39,617 bases of DNA from an uncultured Alsobacter sp. (lineage in GTDB: Bacteria > Pseudomonadota > Alphaproteobacteria > Rhizobiales > Beijerinckiaceae): NCBI RefSeq assembly GCF_945952055.1, contig NZ_CAMFHB010000052.1, positions 1 through 39,617 on the forward strand. Direction: 5' to 3'. A model generated the notes under the pieces. It worked only from the letters and a program-made list of their open reading frames with translations. It ran no database searches and was not told the origin of the DNA. This document shows positions 26,323-34,299 of this stretch, piece by piece (the first letter of the stretch is position 1; every line of letters begins with the position of its first letter). The position numbers were made by a program, and so were the translations under genes.

Positions 26323-26721
26323 TCAGACGAACGACTCGAACGGGTTCTTGCTCGTCACCAGCCCGATCGAGTTGCGCAGCTGGTCCACCGAGAACGGCTT
26401 CGTCAGCACCACCTGCAGCCCGGCATCCTCGAAGCGGGTGATGTTGTGGCGCTTGCGTTCTTCGTCGGCCATCAGGATGAACGGCGTCGCCGCCCAGTCG
26501 TCGCGGCCAGTGACCACCCGCCAGAGATCGAAGCCGGTGATCGGGGCGGTGGCATACTCGCTGATGATGAGACCGAACTTGGTGGACTCGAGCTTCGTGA
26601 TCGTCTCGCGCAGGCTGGTGGCCGTCTCGACCTCGGAAACGCCGATCTGGGTCAGCATGTCGCTGACGATCCTCGCCATGACGGAGTTGGTTTCGACGAC
26701 GAGGGCGGGGCCGTTGATCAT
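26323..26721 (-). CDS. CheY-like receiver domain protein with a degenerate phosphorylation site
   Basis: The 132-residue protein is a stand-alone receiver domain by pattern: ALVVETNSVMARIVSDMLTQIGV, then FGLIISEYATAPITGFDLWR, then TPFILMADE and VVLTKPFSVDQL. However, the phosphoacceptor Asp is Glu (E55 in LIISEY, codon GAG). The N-terminal acidic pair is reduced to E10-T11. The conserved Thr/Ser is Met (M84 in ILMA). The lysine K108 in TKPF is kept. It therefore cannot be phosphorylated in the normal way and may be locked in an active-like state by the Glu. It is monocistronic and divergent from pdxY, with no histidine kinase nearby. Confidence 0.88.
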   Translation of the reverse strand: MINGPALVVETNSVMARIVSDMLTQIGVSEVETATSLRETITKLESTKFGLIISEYATAPITGFDLWRVVTGRDDWAATPFILMADEERKRHNITRFEDAGLQVVLTKPFSVDQLRNSIGLVTSKNPFESFV

Positions 26722-26879
26722 TCGTTCGTTCTGCGCACCAGGAACACGCAGGACGTATCATGCCAGCCTTAACGGATGGTCTAGCAACCCCGGCGCGTGA
26801 TGAATGTCATCACTGCTTCTGATTTGTCGCCAGCCCGCGTTCTTGCCACTGTCGGGTCCCTGTTTCCGGAGCGTTCTCG

Positions 26880-27728
26880 ATGAATATTCTGTCGATCCAG
26901 TCGCATGTCGCCTATGGCCATGTCGGGAACGCATCGGCCGTGTTTCCGATGCAGCGGCTGGGCTGCGAGGTCTGGCCGATCCACACCGTCCAGTTCTCGA
27001 ACCACACGGGCTACGGGCAGTGGACAGGCCGGGTGTTCGACGGCCCGATGATCGAGGAACTCGTCGACGGCATCGCGGCCCGCGGCGTGCTGCCGCGCTG
27101 CGACGGCGTGCTGTCGGGCTACATGGGCTCGGCCGATATCGGCACGGCCATCCTGCGCTCCGTGCAGCGCGTGCGCGAGGCCAATCCCAAGGCCGTCTAT
27201 TGCTGCGACCCGGTGATCGGTGACGTCGGACGCGGGGTCTTCGTGCGCCCGGGGATCCCGGAATTCATGCGCGAACAAGCCATCCGCGTCGCCGACATCA
27301 TCACGCCGAACCAGTTCGAGCTCGAACTCCTGTCGGGCATGGCCTGCCCATCGGTGGACCGGATCACGCCGGCGCTGGCGGCGGTGCATGCGCTGGGGCC
27401 GAGGGTGATCCTGCTCACCTCCATGCTCACGCAGGAGACGCCCGAGGACTCGATCGACATGCTGGCCTCCGACGGCACCGGGGCATGGCGGGTGCGCACC
27501 CCACGCCTGGAGATCTCCGTGAACGGCGCCGGCGACGCCGTGGCGGCGCTCTTCATGGTCCATTGGATGCGCACGGGATCGGCGGCGGAAGCCCTGGGCC
27601 TGGCCTCCTCGTCGATCTACGGCCTGCTGCGTCGCACGGCCGAGGCCGGCTCGCGCGAGATCCTGACGGTGGCGGCCCAGGACGAGTTCGTCTCCCCCAG
27701 CCGCCGCTTCACGCCGGAGCCCCTCTGA
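26880..27728 (+). CDS. pdxY: Pyridoxal kinase
   Basis: PdxY phosphorylates pyridoxal to pyridoxal 5'-phosphate in the salvage pathway. The 282-residue protein has the ribokinase-fold sequences of the family: ILSIQSHVAYGHVGNASAVFPMQRLGCEVWPIHTVQFSNHTGYG, CDPVIGD, ITPNQFELELLSG, and the ATP/anion-hole motif VNGAGDAVAALF with the catalytic aspartate (usual form GTGD; here the Thr is Ala). The start is the ATG at 26880; no clear ribosome site lies before it. The next gene begins 40 bp downstream. Confidence 0.95.
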   Translation: MNILSIQSHVAYGHVGNASAVFPMQRLGCEVWPIHTVQFSNHTGYGQWTGRVFDGPMIEELVDGIAARGVLPRCDGVLSGYMGSADIGTAILRSVQRVREANPKAVYCCDPVIGDVGRGVFVRPGIPEFMREQAIRVADIITPNQFELELLSGMACPSVDRITPALAAVHALGPRVILLTSMLTQETPEDSIDMLASDGTGAWRVRTPRLEISVNGAGDAVAALFMVHWMRTGSAAEALGLASSSIYGLLRRTAEAGSREILTVAAQDEFVSPSRRFTPEPL

Positions 27729-27768
27729 GAGGGCGTCACGAGATGGCCGCCATGGGGATGACCTCGGC

Positions 27769-28890
27769 ATGAGACTGCGTGTCGCGACCTTCAACGTCGA
27801 GAACCTCTCGGCCCGCTGGCGCTTCGCCGAGGCCCAGCGGGAGGAGAGCGCCGCCGCGATGTCGCTCTCCGACTTCAATCACCCGCAGGACCGCAAGGCG
27901 GCCGAGCAGACGCTGGCCCTGGCCCTGGAGGACGACAAGCGGCAGATGACCGCGCTGGCCATCGCCGAGACGCGGGCGGACATCCTGTGCCTGCAGGAGG
28001 TCGACAGCCTCAAGGCCATGGACGCGTTCTTCGCCAACTACGTCCACCGGGTCTCCGACATCCGCTACGGCCATTTCCAGCTCCTCGACGGCAACGACCG
28101 GCGCGGCATCGACGTGGCGTTTGCCGCGCGCCGCAATCTGGTGGAGCAGGGGGCTGTGCGGGTCACCGGCCACGCGGCCATGACCTTCGGCGAGCTCGAC
28201 GTGTGGGACCGCGAGGTCGGGGCGTTCGGGATCACGCCGGCCGACCGCGTGTTCAACCGCGATTGCCTGATGGTTGACGTCGAACTCGGCAAGCGGGCGC
28301 TCACGCTGTTCATCTGCCATCTGAAGTCCATGAACAACGGCCGCGACGACGGCCGCGATGCGACCCGCCCGCTGCGCCGGGCCGAGGCCCGGGCCGTGCG
28401 CGCCCTGGTGGAGCGCCGCTTCGGGCCGGGGTGGCGGGACGCACCCTGGATCGTGGCGGGGGACCTCAACGACTATGTCGAGCGCTGCCTGCCGGACGGG
28501 ACCTGCGAGGCTGCCCGTCCTTCGGGAATCGATCCATTGCTCGACAGCTTCGGCGTGAACCCGGTCGCGAGCCTGCCCGCGCACGAGCGCTGGACGCATT
28601 TCCACCGGGCCTGGCAGGAGACGCGGGGCGGCTTCGTCGAAGAACACGTGCAACTCGACTATGTGCTCCTCTCGCCGGCGCTGGCGGGCCAGGACGTCGG
28701 CGTCCAGATCCTGCGCCGCGGCATGCCCTACCGCGTGCCGCTCGACCCGCGCGACCCCGACCGCAGCATCCCGCGGCTCGCCACCACGGCCGACCGCTAT
28801 CCGCGCGTCGGGTGGGATCGCCCCAAGGCCAGCGACCACTGCCCCGTGGTGGTCGAATTCACCTTGCCCAAGCGCGGTGCCATGGGTTGA
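27769..28890 (+). CDS. Endonuclease/exonuclease/phosphatase family protein
   Basis: The 373-residue protein carries the four signature blocks of this metal-dependent phosphodiesterase superfamily: TFNVENLS near the N-terminus, ILCLQEVDSLKA, the metal/catalytic VAGDLNDYVE and the C-terminal ASDHCPVVVEF. It lacks a signal peptide, so it is probably cytoplasmic. Members hydrolyse nucleic acids, sugar phosphates or phosphoinositides, and the substrate here is unknown. It lies between pdxY and the PhzF gene on the same strand, so it may be co-transcribed with them. Confidence 0.88.
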   Translation: MRLRVATFNVENLSARWRFAEAQREESAAAMSLSDFNHPQDRKAAEQTLALALEDDKRQMTALAIAETRADILCLQEVDSLKAMDAFFANYVHRVSDIRYGHFQLLDGNDRRGIDVAFAARRNLVEQGAVRVTGHAAMTFGELDVWDREVGAFGITPADRVFNRDCLMVDVELGKRALTLFICHLKSMNNGRDDGRDATRPLRRAEARAVRALVERRFGPGWRDAPWIVAGDLNDYVERCLPDGTCEAARPSGIDPLLDSFGVNPVASLPAHERWTHFHRAWQETRGGFVEEHVQLDYVLLSPALAGQDVGVQILRRGMPYRVPLDPRDPDRSIPRLATTADRYPRVGWDRPKASDHCPVVVEFTLPKRGAMG

Positions 28891-28903
28891 GTGCCTTGCA
28901 TCG

Positions 28904-28955
28904 GCAGAAGGAACTGCACCCCCCGAGGGGACTGGACCCACAGAAGGGACACGCC
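28904..28955 (+). repeat. Three degenerate 18-bp tandem repeats with Shine-Dalgarno-like cores before phzF-like gene
   Basis: Units are 28904-28921, 28922-28939 and 28940-28955 (last one truncated to 16 bases). The shared pattern is nCnGAnGGnACTGnACCC. The cores read GAAGGAAC, GAGGGGAC and GAAGGGAC. Only the last is correctly placed to start translation at 28956. Confidence 0.6.
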
Positions 28956-29861
28956 ATGCGCCGCCGCTTCTTCACGCTCGACGTCTTCACCCGACGGCCG
29001 CTCGCGGGCAATCCGCTGGCGGTGGTGCTCGATGCCCAGGGGCTGACCGACACAGCCATGCAGGCGATCGCAGGCGAGTTCAACCTGTCGGAGACGGTGT
29101 TCGTCCTGCCGCCGGCCGATCCGCACCAGCGTGCCGCCCTGCGCATCTTCACGCCGGCCCGCGAGCTTCCCTTTGCCGGGCATCCGACGGTCGGCACGGC
29201 GGTGCTGCTCGGCATGCTCGACCATGGCCACGGCCACGGTGTGGCCGGTTTCGGGCTCGAGGAGAAGGTCGGGCTCGTCACCTGCGTGGTGGAGGTGGCC
29301 GGGGAGGGGCACGGCGAGGCCACCTTCACGCTCCCGCGCCTGCCGGAAAGGCTCGGCGGCGCGCCCGAGGCTCGGGCCGTGGCCGCCGCCCTCGGGGTTG
29401 CCGAGACGGCCATCGGATTCGACCGTCACGAGCCGGCGCTGTTCTCGGCGGGCGTGGCCTTCACCGTCGTGCCCCTGAAAACGCGCGCCGACGTCGCCGG
29501 CGTGCGGACCGATCTGCAGCGCTGGAGCCCGAAGATGGGGGCGCCCGGCCACGCCAATGCCTTCGTCTACTGCCGCGAGCCGGTGGAGGACGGCCACCAC
29601 TGGCACGCCCGGATGTTCGCGCCCGACATGGGCATCGGCGAGGACCCGGCCACCGGAGCCGCCGTGGCGGCCTTCGCGGGCGCGATCATGGCCTTCGAGG
29701 CGCCGGAAGACGGCGACCACCTCTTCATCGTCGAGCAGGGCTACGCGATGGGGCGCCCGTCGCAGATCGCGCTCGGCCTCACCGTCGACGGCGGCGTCCT
29801 GACCCGCGCGACCATCGGCGGCTCGGCGGTCGTCGTTTCCGAGGGGGCGCTTCGCCTGTGA
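28956..29861 (+). CDS. PhzF family isomerase/epimerase-like protein
   Basis: The 301-residue protein has the diaminopimelate-epimerase-like double-barrel fold of PhzF: FFTLDVFTRRPLAGNPLAVVLDA at the N-terminus, the conserved catalytic glutamate in FNLSETVFVLPP (about residue 45), RIFTPARELPFAGHPTVGTA and the second-half motif MFAPDMGIGEDPATGAAVAAFAGAI. Although named after phenazine synthesis, most chromosomal members belong to other, uncharacterised pathways, and no phenazine gene is nearby. AAGGGA upstream supports the start at 28956. The stop overlaps the GTG of the NUDIX gene by four bases. Confidence 0.92.
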   Translation: MRRRFFTLDVFTRRPLAGNPLAVVLDAQGLTDTAMQAIAGEFNLSETVFVLPPADPHQRAALRIFTPARELPFAGHPTVGTAVLLGMLDHGHGHGVAGFGLEEKVGLVTCVVEVAGEGHGEATFTLPRLPERLGGAPEARAVAAALGVAETAIGFDRHEPALFSAGVAFTVVPLKTRADVAGVRTDLQRWSPKMGAPGHANAFVYCREPVEDGHHWHARMFAPDMGIGEDPATGAAVAAFAGAIMAFEAPEDGDHLFIVEQGYAMGRPSQIALGLTVDGGVLTRATIGGSAVVVSEGALRL

Positions 29862-30559
29862 CCGCGCTTCGCTTTTCCACCGTTTCCACCCTCGACATGC
29901 ACTTCAGGCAAAAGCCCTGGGACTGGGCCGAAGCCAACGCAGCCCGCATCGACGAGCACTGGGCCGGCCTGCAGGCCTCCAACCCCGCGCTGTACGACGG
30001 ACCCGTGCTGGTCCTGCACACCGGCGGCCTGGAGGGCGCAGCCTTCCGCGGCGCCTACCTGAAGACGCGCTTCTCCAGGTTCATCGCGTGGCGGGACTTC
30101 GGCTTCGAGGACACGGCCATGCGCAACTGCTTCGCCATGGCGGCGCTGCGGGCCTCGGACGGTGCCTACCTGTTGGGCGTGATGGGCGCGCACACCGCCA
30201 ATGCGGGCCGGATCTATTTCCCGGCCGGGACGCCAGATCCCGACGACATCGTGGGCGACACGGTGGATCTCGCCGGCAGCGTGCTGCGCGAACTCGGGGA
30301 GGAGACCGGGCTTGGACCCGCGGACGTGTCCGTGGCCGCCGACTGGACCCTGATCGAGGCACCGGGGCGCGTGGCCTGCATGAAGGAGGTGTCGGTCGGC
30401 GGCACGGCCGAGGCCGTGCGCCGGCGGATTATCGACACTCTCGCCACCGAAACGCAGCCGGAGCTGAGCGACATCCACATCGTTCGGCGGCCGGGCGACA
30501 TCGACGAAGCGCTCATGCCGCCCTACGTCGCGGCTTACCTGCGGCAGCGGCTGGATTGA
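29858..30559 (+). CDS. NUDIX hydrolase-like protein
   Basis: The 233-residue protein has the second half of a NUDIX box, RELGEETG (about residues 147-154), preceded by PAGTPDPDDIVGDTVDLAGSVL. The canonical first Glu of Gx5Ex7REUxEE is replaced by Val and the Gly is displaced, so the box is partly degenerate. The surrounding layout (LHTGGLEGAAFRGAYLKTRFSRFIAWRDFGF) resembles a branch of large NUDIX proteins of unknown substrate. The start is GTG at 29858, inside the PhzF gene stop, indicating a coupled pair. Whether it hydrolyses nucleotides is uncertain. Confidence 0.8.
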   Translation: MTALRFSTVSTLDMHFRQKPWDWAEANAARIDEHWAGLQASNPALYDGPVLVLHTGGLEGAAFRGAYLKTRFSRFIAWRDFGFEDTAMRNCFAMAALRASDGAYLLGVMGAHTANAGRIYFPAGTPDPDDIVGDTVDLAGSVLRELGEETGLGPADVSVAADWTLIEAPGRVACMKEVSVGGTAEAVRRRIIDTLATETQPELSDIHIVRRPGDIDEALMPPYVAAYLRQRLD

Positions 30560-30652
30560 GCCGGCGCTTTCGCAGCCGGCCCTTGACCTCAGGTCGTCAT
30601 GTCGGCCGGGACAGTCACGCCCGGATCGCTGGCGGCGAGCCGGCGCGACGGC

Positions 30653-31009
30653 TCACCCCTCCGGGTAGCCGTGCCGGGCCCGCGAGGCGCGCACCATGGC
30701 GGTGGCTTCGCCGTCCCTGCCGGCCTGGCACGCCGCCGCGGCCTGGGCGATCTCGCCCTGGATGGTGTCGTAGACCTTCTGGCCGACGTGGCCGCTGGCG
30801 AGGTCGTTGTCCTGCAGGGCTTTCCAGCGGGCGACCGCGCCCGAGCAGCCCGCGCCGTCCGGCAGCTTGAAGCCGGGCGGCGACACGCCCGCCGGCAGGT
30901 TGGCATAGGCCGACGACGGCGGAGCGCTGGAGGCCTGAGGGGCGGTGCCGGCCGTGTTGCAGGCGGCAAGACCGAGGGCGACGGCGGCGAGAACGAGACA
31001 GCGGCGCAT
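30653..31009 (-). CDS. Small putative lipoprotein of unknown function
   Basis: The 118-residue precursor starts MRRCLVLAAVALGLAACNTAG; LAAC is a lipobox, so Cys17 would be lipidated. A Pro/Ser/Ala-rich linker leads to a compact C-terminal segment with two cysteines (GAGCSGAVARWKALQDNDLASGHVGQKVYDTIQ and AAAACQAGRDGEATAMVRAS), which could form a disulphide in the periplasm. I chose the start at 31009; a frame start at 31162 adds 51 residues without a sensible signal. It lies between the NUDIX gene (convergent) and the tRNA gene. No family name is known to me. Confidence 0.75.
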   Translation of the reverse strand: MRRCLVLAAVALGLAACNTAGTAPQASSAPPSSAYANLPAGVSPPGFKLPDGAGCSGAVARWKALQDNDLASGHVGQKVYDTIQGEIAQAAAACQAGRDGEATAMVRASRARHGYPEG

Positions 31010-31224
31010 GCGAGGCTCCGGAGCGGACAGAATCGGCGCAAGCATAGACCCGCCGTTGACCGTCGGGCAGGGGCCGCGGTCGAGGTGGCGGTGGCCGCCG
31101 TCCAGTCCCTGCGCGGCGCTCCCGCCCCCCAATGCAGAAAGCTGCGAACTGACGCTGGACAACCCGCCGGGACTTCGCTAAACACCCCCTCGTCGCGGGG
31201 CTGAGGCCCCGCGAACGCTTTGAT

Positions 31225-31300
<76 letters not shown>

Positions 31301-31310
31301 TCAAAGCCTC

Positions 31311-31330
31311 GGAGAGCGAGCACTCTCCTT
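31311..31330 (+). terminator. Weak hairpin after tRNA-Lys
   Basis: GGAGAG (31311-31316) pairs with CTCTCC (31323-31328), followed by only TT. It may help end the tRNA transcript. Confidence 0.3.
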
Positions 31331-31637
31331 CAGGTCTCCCCAGCGAAGTGCGCTTTTGAAGCTCGTTGGCCGCCGCTCAGCCGCGCCGCGGCGGGACGGG
31401 GAGCGTGCCGGCCAGACCATCGTTTCAGATGCTGGATAGACGACGAACGTCAGCGCGCGGCGCTGCTCTGTCGGCGCGTGATGAACCGTCCGAAAGAATA
31501 CCCTGCTGTAAGCCGACTGATTGTCGTAACCGCACGCTTTCGCAACCGCGGTGATCGATGTGTTGGCTTGCTGCTGTGCTGCCGGAATGCACCTCACCTG
31601 CAGCAACGGCAAGTATTTCGCCGGGCCTGATCGTCAC
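31330..31637 (-). pseudogene. Remnant of an AraC-type transcription regulator
   Basis: On the minus strand, 31612 to about 31457 codes for a sequence with the AraC helix-turn-helix look: NTSITAVAKACGYDNQSAYSRVFFRTV, with the GY.(N)QSAxxRxF core. It has no N-terminal half or ligand domain. An adjacent frame (31637 down) contributes PGEILAVAAGEVHSG, similar to the end of a cupin-type sensor domain, so a frameshift separates the parts. After the helix-turn-helix the frame continues into unrelated-looking sequence. I read it as a decayed gene rather than a short functional one. Confidence 0.5.
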
Positions 31638-31773
31638 GGTCCGATGCGCGAGCGCTCAGCGCTCCGCGCTCCGCGCCTGAGAAGACGGTCCTGAGTGAGA
31701 CGCCGCCGGACTGTGGTCCCAATCGCTGGCTGCGACCCCGCATGCGGAAGGCACGACATGGCTCGCCAGCGCG

Positions 31774-33000
31774 TCACCCATCGAGCGCGGAGAGGATCCG
31801 GTAGGCCGCGCGAACGCGATCGTCGATCGCAAAGTTGCGATTTGCCAGGATGACCACGCCGGCACGCCTTGCCGGGACGAACGCGACATAGGCTCCGAAC
31901 CCGTTCGTCGAACCGGTCTTGTTGACCAGCACGTCGGTCCTGGGCGCCTGCGGCGGCACGATCGCAACCGCCGGGTTTGGCTTCAGGACCATGTCGGGAG
32001 AGTTGCCGGCCAGGAGCGTGTCGAGCGGCGCGGGATCGTCGTACATCTCCCATCCGAGCCCCTGGACCATGCCTCCGACCCGGTAGTACCCGGTCCGGGT
32101 CGCCTTGACCGCACTCGCCATGGTTGGATCCGTCACGAACGCGCCCATCTGGATCTGCACGAACCGTATCATGTCCGCACTGGTGCTCTTCACCCCATAG
32201 GCTTCTGCGTCCAGAATGCCGGGGGTGACGCGGACGGGCCTGTCATCCTTCGCGTAGCCGTAAGCATAGGCTGCAAGGCTTGCCGCCGGAATCGTGATGG
32301 ACGTGCTTTTCAGGCCCAAGGCCGGAAAAAGCGTATTGTCCATCAAGTTTTCGAACGGTTGGCCGGCCGCTCGAGCGGCCAGAAATCCGAACAGGCCAAT
32401 ACTCGTGTTCGAATACAGCCGTTGATGGCCCGGCTTGGCCTGCGGCCTCCAGTCTTTGTAGAATGTCATCATGCCCGCGGATGCAAGGCCCTTCGGAAAC
32501 TGCAGCGGAAGACCGCCGGCCGTGTATGTCGCCAGGTCGAGCAGGGATCGTTCGGCCAGGGGGCTGCCAGCCACCTCAGGCATGTACCTCTGGACCTTGT
32601 CGTCCAGAGCCAGACGCCGCGTGACCTGGAGGTAGGACGCAAGCGTCGCGGTGAAGGTCTTTGAGACCGAGCCGATCTCGAAGATCGTCTCCTGTGTGAC
32701 GGGCGCGCCGCTTTGCGTCGAGGCCACGCCATGATTGTAGAACTGCACCTGTCCACCGACGGTGACGGCAATGGCCAGGCCCGGAATGCGGTGCTTTGCT
32801 GCGATCTGCCGGATGCTTTCAGCGACCACCGCATCCATGGCCGGGCTCACTTGGGCCAAGGCTCGCGCTGCCGGTGCCACGACGGCGGCCCCGGCGAGCC
32901 CGTTCACGACGCTGCGGCGCGTGATGAGCGTCCCGCCGGCCGTCGTCGTGCCTTGTGTGGAACCGTCCGAGACGTCTGCTTCCGAACCGTGCGGCATCAT
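31774..33000 (-). CDS. Class C (AmpC-like) beta-lactamase family serine hydrolase
   Basis: The 408-residue precursor has the three active-site motifs of class C enzymes: SVSK (nucleophile S111, K114), YSN in RLYSNTSIG, and KTG in LVNKTGSTNGFGAYVAFVP, followed by the typical C-terminal VILANRNFAIDDRVRAAYRIL. It probably hydrolyses beta-lactams in the periplasm. The N-terminus carries a twin-arginine-like leader, TRRSVVNGLAGAAVVAPAARALAQ, which is unusual because most AmpC proteins use Sec. I chose ATG 33000 because GGAG lies just upstream; the frame extends 75 codons further without support. No intact ampR regulator is adjacent. Codon use looks less GC-extreme than in neighbouring genes. Confidence 0.9.
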   Translation of the reverse strand: MMPHGSEADVSDGSTQGTTTAGGTLITRRSVVNGLAGAAVVAPAARALAQVSPAMDAVVAESIRQIAAKHRIPGLAIAVTVGGQVQFYNHGVASTQSGAPVTQETIFEIGSVSKTFTATLASYLQVTRRLALDDKVQRYMPEVAGSPLAERSLLDLATYTAGGLPLQFPKGLASAGMMTFYKDWRPQAKPGHQRLYSNTSIGLFGFLAARAAGQPFENLMDNTLFPALGLKSTSITIPAASLAAYAYGYAKDDRPVRVTPGILDAEAYGVKSTSADMIRFVQIQMGAFVTDPTMASAVKATRTGYYRVGGMVQGLGWEMYDDPAPLDTLLAGNSPDMVLKPNPAVAIVPPQAPRTDVLVNKTGSTNGFGAYVAFVPARRAGVVILANRNFAIDDRVRAAYRILSALDG

Positions 33001-33613
33001 CGCGCTCCATCCTTGCGTGCCAGCATCTCGCCCGAGACGTCGCCGCACGCAACTCCGCGCGCCGGTGTTGGCAAGATCGCCGCGAAGACGGCGGTGATCC
33101 GCCTTGCGCGGCTCACAGGCGCAGCGCTGGAGCGTCGGCGCGCGGCGCCGGTCGTGCAACTCTTTGGTCTTTTCAAAGATTGACCAGTATCTCCGGGCCG
33201 AACTGGAGGACATGACGCTACGCACGCCTCATCTCAAAGCCCAGAACCTTGGGGAGCGGCCGACGAACGCGGGGTGTCCAGTGGCGGGGAGGGACCATCC
33301 GGGTATACGCAAGGCTTTCGTCCAACTCGGCGGACCTCGAAGAGCCTCGGATGGGCCCGTCGATCGGCTCGATCGTCGCCCGCGCAAGCGCTGGCGTCCG
33401 CGTGACGCGGGGCTTCGCCAGGAGTAGATCGCCTGGCGGGCCATGGTCGCCATAACGGCCGGCAAAGATGTCGCGTCGATGCTTTTCCGTTGCTAGGCCG
33501 ATATCCCTACACTCGGCGTGGGCGCCGGGCGGATGGAGGGATCGACCGGTTTCGAGCGACATGAGGAGCGTTCAACACGCCCGACTCTTGCGAGACGGTA
33601 ATGGTTTGTGAGG
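33001..33613. other. Gene-poor interval between the beta-lactamase gene and the mucR promoter region
   Basis: About 600 bases separate the beta-lactamase start from the mucR upstream region. Open frames exist on both strands (for example 33218-33562 minus and 33249-33455 plus), but none resembles a protein I recognise and none has a good ribosome site. It may be decayed sequence. I see no repeats here. Confidence 0.5.
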
Positions 33614-33660
33614 CAATTGTTGACACTCTTGATCGATCTCACGGTGCATCGCCAATTGTT
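33614..33660 (+). promoter_or_regulatory. AT-rich mucR upstream region with repeated CAATTGTT
   Basis: CAATTGTT occurs at 33614-33621 and 33653-33660, 39 bases apart, within clearly AT-richer DNA just upstream of mucR. A TTGACA (33620-33625) overlaps the first copy. MucR/Ros proteins bind AT-rich sites in their own promoters, so these are candidate autoregulatory sites. No convincing -10 could be paired with TTGACA. Confidence 0.4.
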
Positions 33661-33726
33661 CTTTCGCTTATCTCCGTTGTGTGATTTAAGCTGTGGCGAA
33701 TCGCATCGCCCACAAGAGGAACAGTC

Positions 33727-34191
33727 ATGGCCGATGATACTCAGCTCACTTTGATCGAGCTTGCCGCGGGAATTGTCTCAGCCTACGCCGCGAACAACAC
33801 GGTCCCGGCCAGTGAACTGACCAAGCTCATCGCGGACGTGCACGGCGCGCTCACCCGCGCTTCGACCGGCGTCGTCGAGGTCAAGGAAGAGCCGCTGAAG
33901 CCGGCCGTGCCGGTCAAGAAGTCGATCAGCCCGGATTACTTGATCTGCCTCGAGGACGGAAAGCAGTTCAAGTCGCTGAAGCGTCACCTGCGCACCAAGT
34001 ACAACATGACGCCGGACGAATATCGCGCGAAGTGGGGCCTGCCGTCCGATTACCCGATGGTGGCTCCGAACTACGCCGCGTCCCGCTCGCAGCTCGCCAA
34101 GAGCATGGGCCTGGGCCAGCAGCGTCGCAAGCCGGCGCCCGAGCCGGCGCCGAAGGCCAAGGGTGGCCGCGGCCGCAAGAAGGCCGCCTGA
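33727..34191 (+). CDS. mucR: MucR/Ros family transcriptional regulator
   Basis: This is a 154-residue global regulator of the Ros/MucR family, which controls exopolysaccharide, motility, cell cycle or virulence genes in Hyphomicrobiales. The N-terminal oligomerisation region is LTLIELAAGIVSAYAANNTVPASELTKLIADVHGAL. The DNA-binding domain is CLEDGKQFKSLKRHLRTKYNMTPDEYRAKWGLPSDYPMVAPNYA. In the zinc finger C74, D77 and H87 align with the first three ligands of Ros, but the last ligand positions are K91 and Y92 instead of His. A basic Ala/Lys/Pro/Arg tail follows. The ATG at 33727 is preceded by AGAGGAACAG. A strong terminator follows. Confidence 0.94.
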   Translation: MADDTQLTLIELAAGIVSAYAANNTVPASELTKLIADVHGALTRASTGVVEVKEEPLKPAVPVKKSISPDYLICLEDGKQFKSLKRHLRTKYNMTPDEYRAKWGLPSDYPMVAPNYAASRSQLAKSMGLGQQRRKPAPEPAPKAKGGRGRKKAA

Positions 34192-34217
34192 TTTTTTCGA
34201 TCGTCTCGGCGAGAAAG

Positions 34218-34243
34218 AAAGCCGGCCCGCGAGGGCCGGCTTT
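34218..34243 (+). terminator. Rho-independent terminator after mucR (possibly bidirectional)
   Basis: AAAGCCGGCCC (34218-34228), loop GCGA, GGGCCGGCTTT (34233-34243), continuing TT. The AAA/TTT flanks allow function for the convergent pyruvate kinase gene too. Confidence 0.92.
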
Positions 34244-34299
34244 TTGCGTTGTGGCTCGTCGTGTCCGAACCACACGCCCCGCGAGGCGCGTGGCCTGCG

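Noticed and set aside
33218-33562. Minus-strand frame of 114 codons between the beta-lactamase and mucR genes
   Set aside because: Its sequence resembles no family I know, it has no ribosome site, and another frame overlaps it on the plus strand.
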